Assembly (NCBI GenBank): GCA_028023455.1
Contig: JAQFVV010006271.1
Span: 813,795-877,794 of the forward strand
Direction of reading: 5' to 3'
Source: Epiperipatus broadwayi
Taxonomy: Eukaryota > Onychophora > Udeonychophora > Euonychophora > Peripatidae
Length of the DNA: 64,000 nucleotides
Shown: positions 60,416 through 64,000 of the stretch, one piece after another
Position numbering within the stretch: the stretch's first letter is position 1
Layout: the number at the start of each line of letters is the position of its first letter
Program-made: the position numbers and the translations under genes
Notes under the pieces: generated by a model
What the model saw: the letters and a program-made list of their open reading frames with translations, nothing else
Told to the model about the DNA's origin: nothing
The model's database searches: none

Positions 60416-62176
60416 GTACCAGGTTCACTCTGCAGAAGTTCTTACTTATGTTGCAAAGATTTTGGCTGGTTTCAAACTTCTCTAAAACACGTTTATAATC
60501 TTATAAATATTACGTGAACGAACCGGCACGTTCGAGCAAAATGGGAGATATTATTGATAGTTTTAACTATCAACAATGGCCCACATTGACTGCTAGATTC
60601 AAACCCCTACTATCCAAACACTTTATTTGTTTCAGAGTAAACTCCAGGCGCCAGTTATCTATTCATAAGAATAAACAACGTATTTGATCAGTAGGCTCAT
60701 AATCCAGCGCTCGAAACAATTCCCTTAACTAGCTCAGTCTAATTTTAATCAATAATAAAATATTGGTAAGAAGAGATTGATAAAAAGAATTGACTGACAA
60801 ATAGAGTTTAATTTTAAAGACAATTTATTAACTAACATTAATTTACTAAATTTAAACATCTTTATAATTTAATAATACACACACATTTTAAATTAACATT
60901 TCTAAACTAGTTTAAATGTTCTTATAGATTTTAATAATAGAACACTGGTATTTATCTAATTTAACTAATAACACTGATATAATGATCACGCACATATTAA
61001 TTCATATAGCATTCACAAATATAATAATAAAACATTAATAGCATTTGAAACTTAAACACACATATCAATAGTTCATTTTATGTATGATATAGAGTTCACA
61101 TAATTAGACTCTTGGAGGATTCACATGAATTAATGCAATGCAATGGCTATTACAGTATAAATGAAATAAGCAAATGTTTTACCTAGGATTTTGAAACGTA
61201 GATTTAGAACTTTGTTTTCTTCTTGTTTGTTGCTTCTTCCAGCCAGCTGGGACATTTCCTTGATGAGTTTCCTTATTATTCATGATCATTACTATTGGAG
61301 ACAATTAGATATTGATGGAGATTTCCAAGTTGTTAAGCTGACATTATTTTACGGGCAGAACTTGCTGTTTTCATCGGACATCAGGCTGTGGGGAGAGGCA
61401 TGTATTTCCCAAACTGCTCAACATCACATTTTTGTTTCTAGATACAATTAACTTAACTGACTCAATTGATTTGTGAACTGACTTGTCTCAACTGATTGTC
61501 CGATAAAATATTCAGTATTTATACCAACGAAGTGTTTTCTTTTCGATATCCTCCGGCAAATATCTGTTGTCAAAATTCTTTAGCAATTAATCCTTTGATA
61601 AACGTGTTTTGGAAGATTGTTTAATTAGTAATAGCCATGCAGAAGTGTTGTTTTATATTTTAATTAATAGCCATTGCCGTGGTTTTAATGATAATCTTTT
61701 TTTATTTCGCCTACATTTTTTATTTATTTACAATCGCACATATATATGCACATATATATTTTAATACAATTTACTAGTTTTAAAATTATTTTTCTTTAAT
61801 TTGAATGAAAAGAGATTTGTATTTTTTTAAACTTTAAATTATTTATATTTTACGAATACTAACAAGAAAGCTCTTTACTTCCTTTTTATAAAACCTTTAG
61901 TTGATTTTTCTAATGAAAGACCCCCCTCCCCTTCTAATTAATAAATTGCAACTTTTATTTCAAACTAATGATAGAAAACTATTTGACTCTTACTTGTTCT
62001 TTCACAAAAGATTATTTTTTGTTTTGTTTTAAACTCTGACCTTTTAATTTTACTTTTGACAGCAAACTGATTTTGTTTACTTAAAGCAACCTTTTAGATT
62101 TTTATAACTTATTTATTATTTAATAATTTTTTTAGGCAAAATCATCATGTGCCAATTTCAATATTGGTACATTACA
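60412..62176 (-). repeat. probable LTR of a further minus-strand element
   Basis: The right edge reads, on the minus strand, TGTAATGTACCAATATTG, directly after a purine-rich tract (62177-62192, minus-strand TCTCAAAGGGAAGGCAG), the arrangement at a 3' LTR. The left edge is a guess: 'tagtacca' near 60411 mirrors 'tggtac' near the right edge. No second copy lies in the window, so this is not proven. An 86-codon plus ORF (61191-61451) is probably spurious. Confidence 0.42.
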
Positions 62177-62471
62177 CTGCCTTCCCTTTGAGAGTAAAAT
62201 GCGTCTATTTTTGACTATTTTATGTCTGACAACATTAAATCTTCATTTATTATTCTTTCTAAGTTTGCTTTTTTGATATCTTTTACTTTACATACCAAGG
62301 GAAATCTGTTTTGACTATCCTTTTCTTCTATCTATGCCAAATACATTGTTCACAATGATCTAAATCATGGATAATGACCACCGGGACAAACTAATTTTGT
62401 GGCACAGGGATCTTTTGGAAATGATGCGGAAGCAGATTTGCTGACTTAAACTGACTTACATGTATATAAAA

Positions 62472-62927
62472 TCAAAGCTTCATTTGCCGGGTTTCTACCG
62501 GACTTGAAAAAAAAAAAAATTGCTGCGAATGGCAGGAATTTTCAACTGTCCATTTTCGACTTACGCTTTGGAAAGAGGAATGATCCCTGGTAAGTCCGTT
62601 ATGGGTACTAAAATTTATCCAGTCAGCAGTATCCTTAACTAAACTTATTTCTATACTACCCTCATTCCCCTTTGCTATAGATAAATTAATACACATGTGT
62701 ATACGTGCAGCACAATTTACACCTAATATTCTAAATATCGAGTTATTACTAGACTTGCTTACAGGGAATCTATAATAAATAAATCTCTTCTTGCATGCAT
62801 CATGAGGTGAAGCAGTGCCAAGAAAATAACCTAAAAGGATATCTGGATAAATACATTTCAGATATGCATCATGAGATATCGTATTTACTTGAATATTACC
62901 AGTGTATGTGCGCATATATATATACAT
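62472..62927 (-). CDS. 151-codon ORF of unknown nature, upstream of a putative polypurine tract
   Basis: The longest unexplained open frame near the window end. Composition is protein-like in the middle (YLKCIYPDILLGYFLGTASP; FRILGVNCAARIHMCINLSI). The first residues come from a TA-rich tract and the last include a Phe run from a homopolymer. No membrane segment is convincing, and I do not recognise a domain. Position suggests the 3' part of a minus-strand retroelement whose remaining genes lie beyond the window. A host exon is also possible. Confidence 0.35.
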   Translation of the reverse strand: MYIYMRTYTGNIQVNTISHDAYLKCIYPDILLGYFLGTASPHDACKKRFIYYRFPVSKSSNNSIFRILGVNCAARIHMCINLSIAKGNEGSIEISLVKDTADWINFSTHNGLTRDHSSFQSVSRKWTVENSCHSQQFFFFSSPVETRQMKL

Positions 62928-62929
62928 GT

Positions 62930-64000
62930 ATACATATACACACTTAATACACTTAGATTGACTTTATATTTTTTTATTATTAATCTTACAACTTTATTTT
63001 AAATTCATATGAACATTACTTTAACATTTGTATTAATCTAATCTCACAATATTATTCTAAACTACCATGGACATCAGTTTTCATATTTATTTATATTAAT
63101 CTAATCTTGAATATTATTTTCAAACCCTTATGAACATTTTAAATATTAGTTTTACGATACTATTTTTAAACCATCACGGACATCAGTTTACATATTTATT
63201 TATATTATGGAATCATATTTTAAATCATTTACTTAACTTCTTTATTAACGTGCGTGCATTCAGAAAACTATTTTATTTTATTGCTCTTCATTATTATACA
63301 GACATTTCATTGGACTTGATTACTTTAAACCATTTATTTATTTCCTTTTATTACCGTGCATGTATTCCCCCCAAAAAAATTCTATTAGTTTATTACAAGT
63401 CATTCTTATTTTTATTTACTACAGACATATTTATGCTTATTTATTTAACTTGATTTTATCGATTTTATTTTAACTATTTGACCTACTTATTTATTTACGA
63501 ACATTTTTCTTAATTAATATGTGCGTGGAGAAAACAATCTTTTATTTTACAAAACCTCCATTATCATTATTACTTTAAACATTTCATTTATCATTACTCA
63601 TTTACTTTTAAATTTATTATCTTAGTTTTAAACAGAAGTTTCAGATTTAATTTATCAGATTTAATTACTTTAGAATAATCACATTCATGCTCATTATCCA
63701 TTTTCAGTCCTTTTTGTTTATTTCCTTTACTATTCTTCCCATTTACTATCTTTTAAATATGTCCGGTAGTTCCTTCTTTCTTTCTACTAACTCACTAATA
63801 TAAATTATACTCCATATTCTCACATCTCTCTTTCAATTAAAATTTATTTTATCTCTTTCTCTTTCCATTCTATTTTCAACCTTGTACATTAGAAAACCTT
63901 TAAGCTTCACAGACCTCCATATTTTTCTTAACTGTGAATATTTTTTCCTATTCTTTCTCTTAGTTTTAAATCTTCGTTTAAAATGAACATGAACTTTTAC
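62930..64000. other. T-rich stretch to the window end
   Basis: Strongly T-rich on the plus strand with recurring 'tttatttat' and near-repeats such as 'ccatcacggacatcagtttacatatttatttatatta' (63085 and 63170). The ORF at 63130-63453 is low-complexity and not supported. Confidence 0.5.

Noticed and set aside
63130-63453. 107-codon T-rich plus-strand ORF
   Set aside because: Low-complexity Phe/Leu/Ile/Tyr composition from a T-rich strand; no support.

Overview
The window looks like intergenic DNA from a repeat-dense, AT-rich animal genome. A cephalopod or other mollusc would fit, but that is inference: there is no rRNA, no mitochondrial marker and no conserved housekeeping exon to decide it. 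There are no operons, ribosome binding sites or phage/plasmid genes. Most of the 64 kb is built from transposable elements of several classes, many nested in one another, plus old tandem and inverted duplications. All repeat boundaries come from comparing the window with itself by eye.

Layout. 1-4.17 kb: a minus-strand LTR element (two 1.6 kb LTRs) whose short interior carries only a broken gag. 4.18-5.1 kb: a LINE 3' remnant. 5.30-6.91 kb: a solo LTR of the first family. 6.95-10.05 kb: inverted repeats and pieces of two unnamed repeat families (called F and R here). 10.23-15.58 kb: two head-to-tail units of about 2.6 kb, the second with an 82-bp hairpin element. 17.65-18.89 kb: a long foldback element.

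19.2-59.6 kb: two degenerate units of a tandem duplication, originally about 9 kb each. Each carries a small intact minus-strand ORF (120 aa at 20.8 kb, 118 aa at 45.5 kb). These paralogues are about 50% identical with conservative changes, and are the best candidates for real host genes here. Each unit also carries a decayed RTE-like LINE. Unit 1 has two large insertions. One, 24.64-28.79 kb, contains a ~95-bp minisatellite that was itself hit by a non-autonomous hAT-like element. The other, 30.215-39.165 kb, is a gag-protease LTR retrotransposon with a 5-bp target duplication, sitting just after the LINE endonuclease's last catalytic motif. Unit 2 contains another LTR element (about 48.06-55.6 kb) and short tRNA-derived SINEs. 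59.64-60.35 kb: an inverted copy of repeat R. 60.4-62.2 kb: probably an LTR of a further minus-strand element whose interior runs to the window end.

The common theme is LTR elements that keep LTRs, primer-binding site and gag (one also protease) but lack recognisable reverse transcriptase and integrase. At least two, and plausibly three, carry tRNA-Lys-like primer sites. Such elements would have to be moved by a full-length relative elsewhere.
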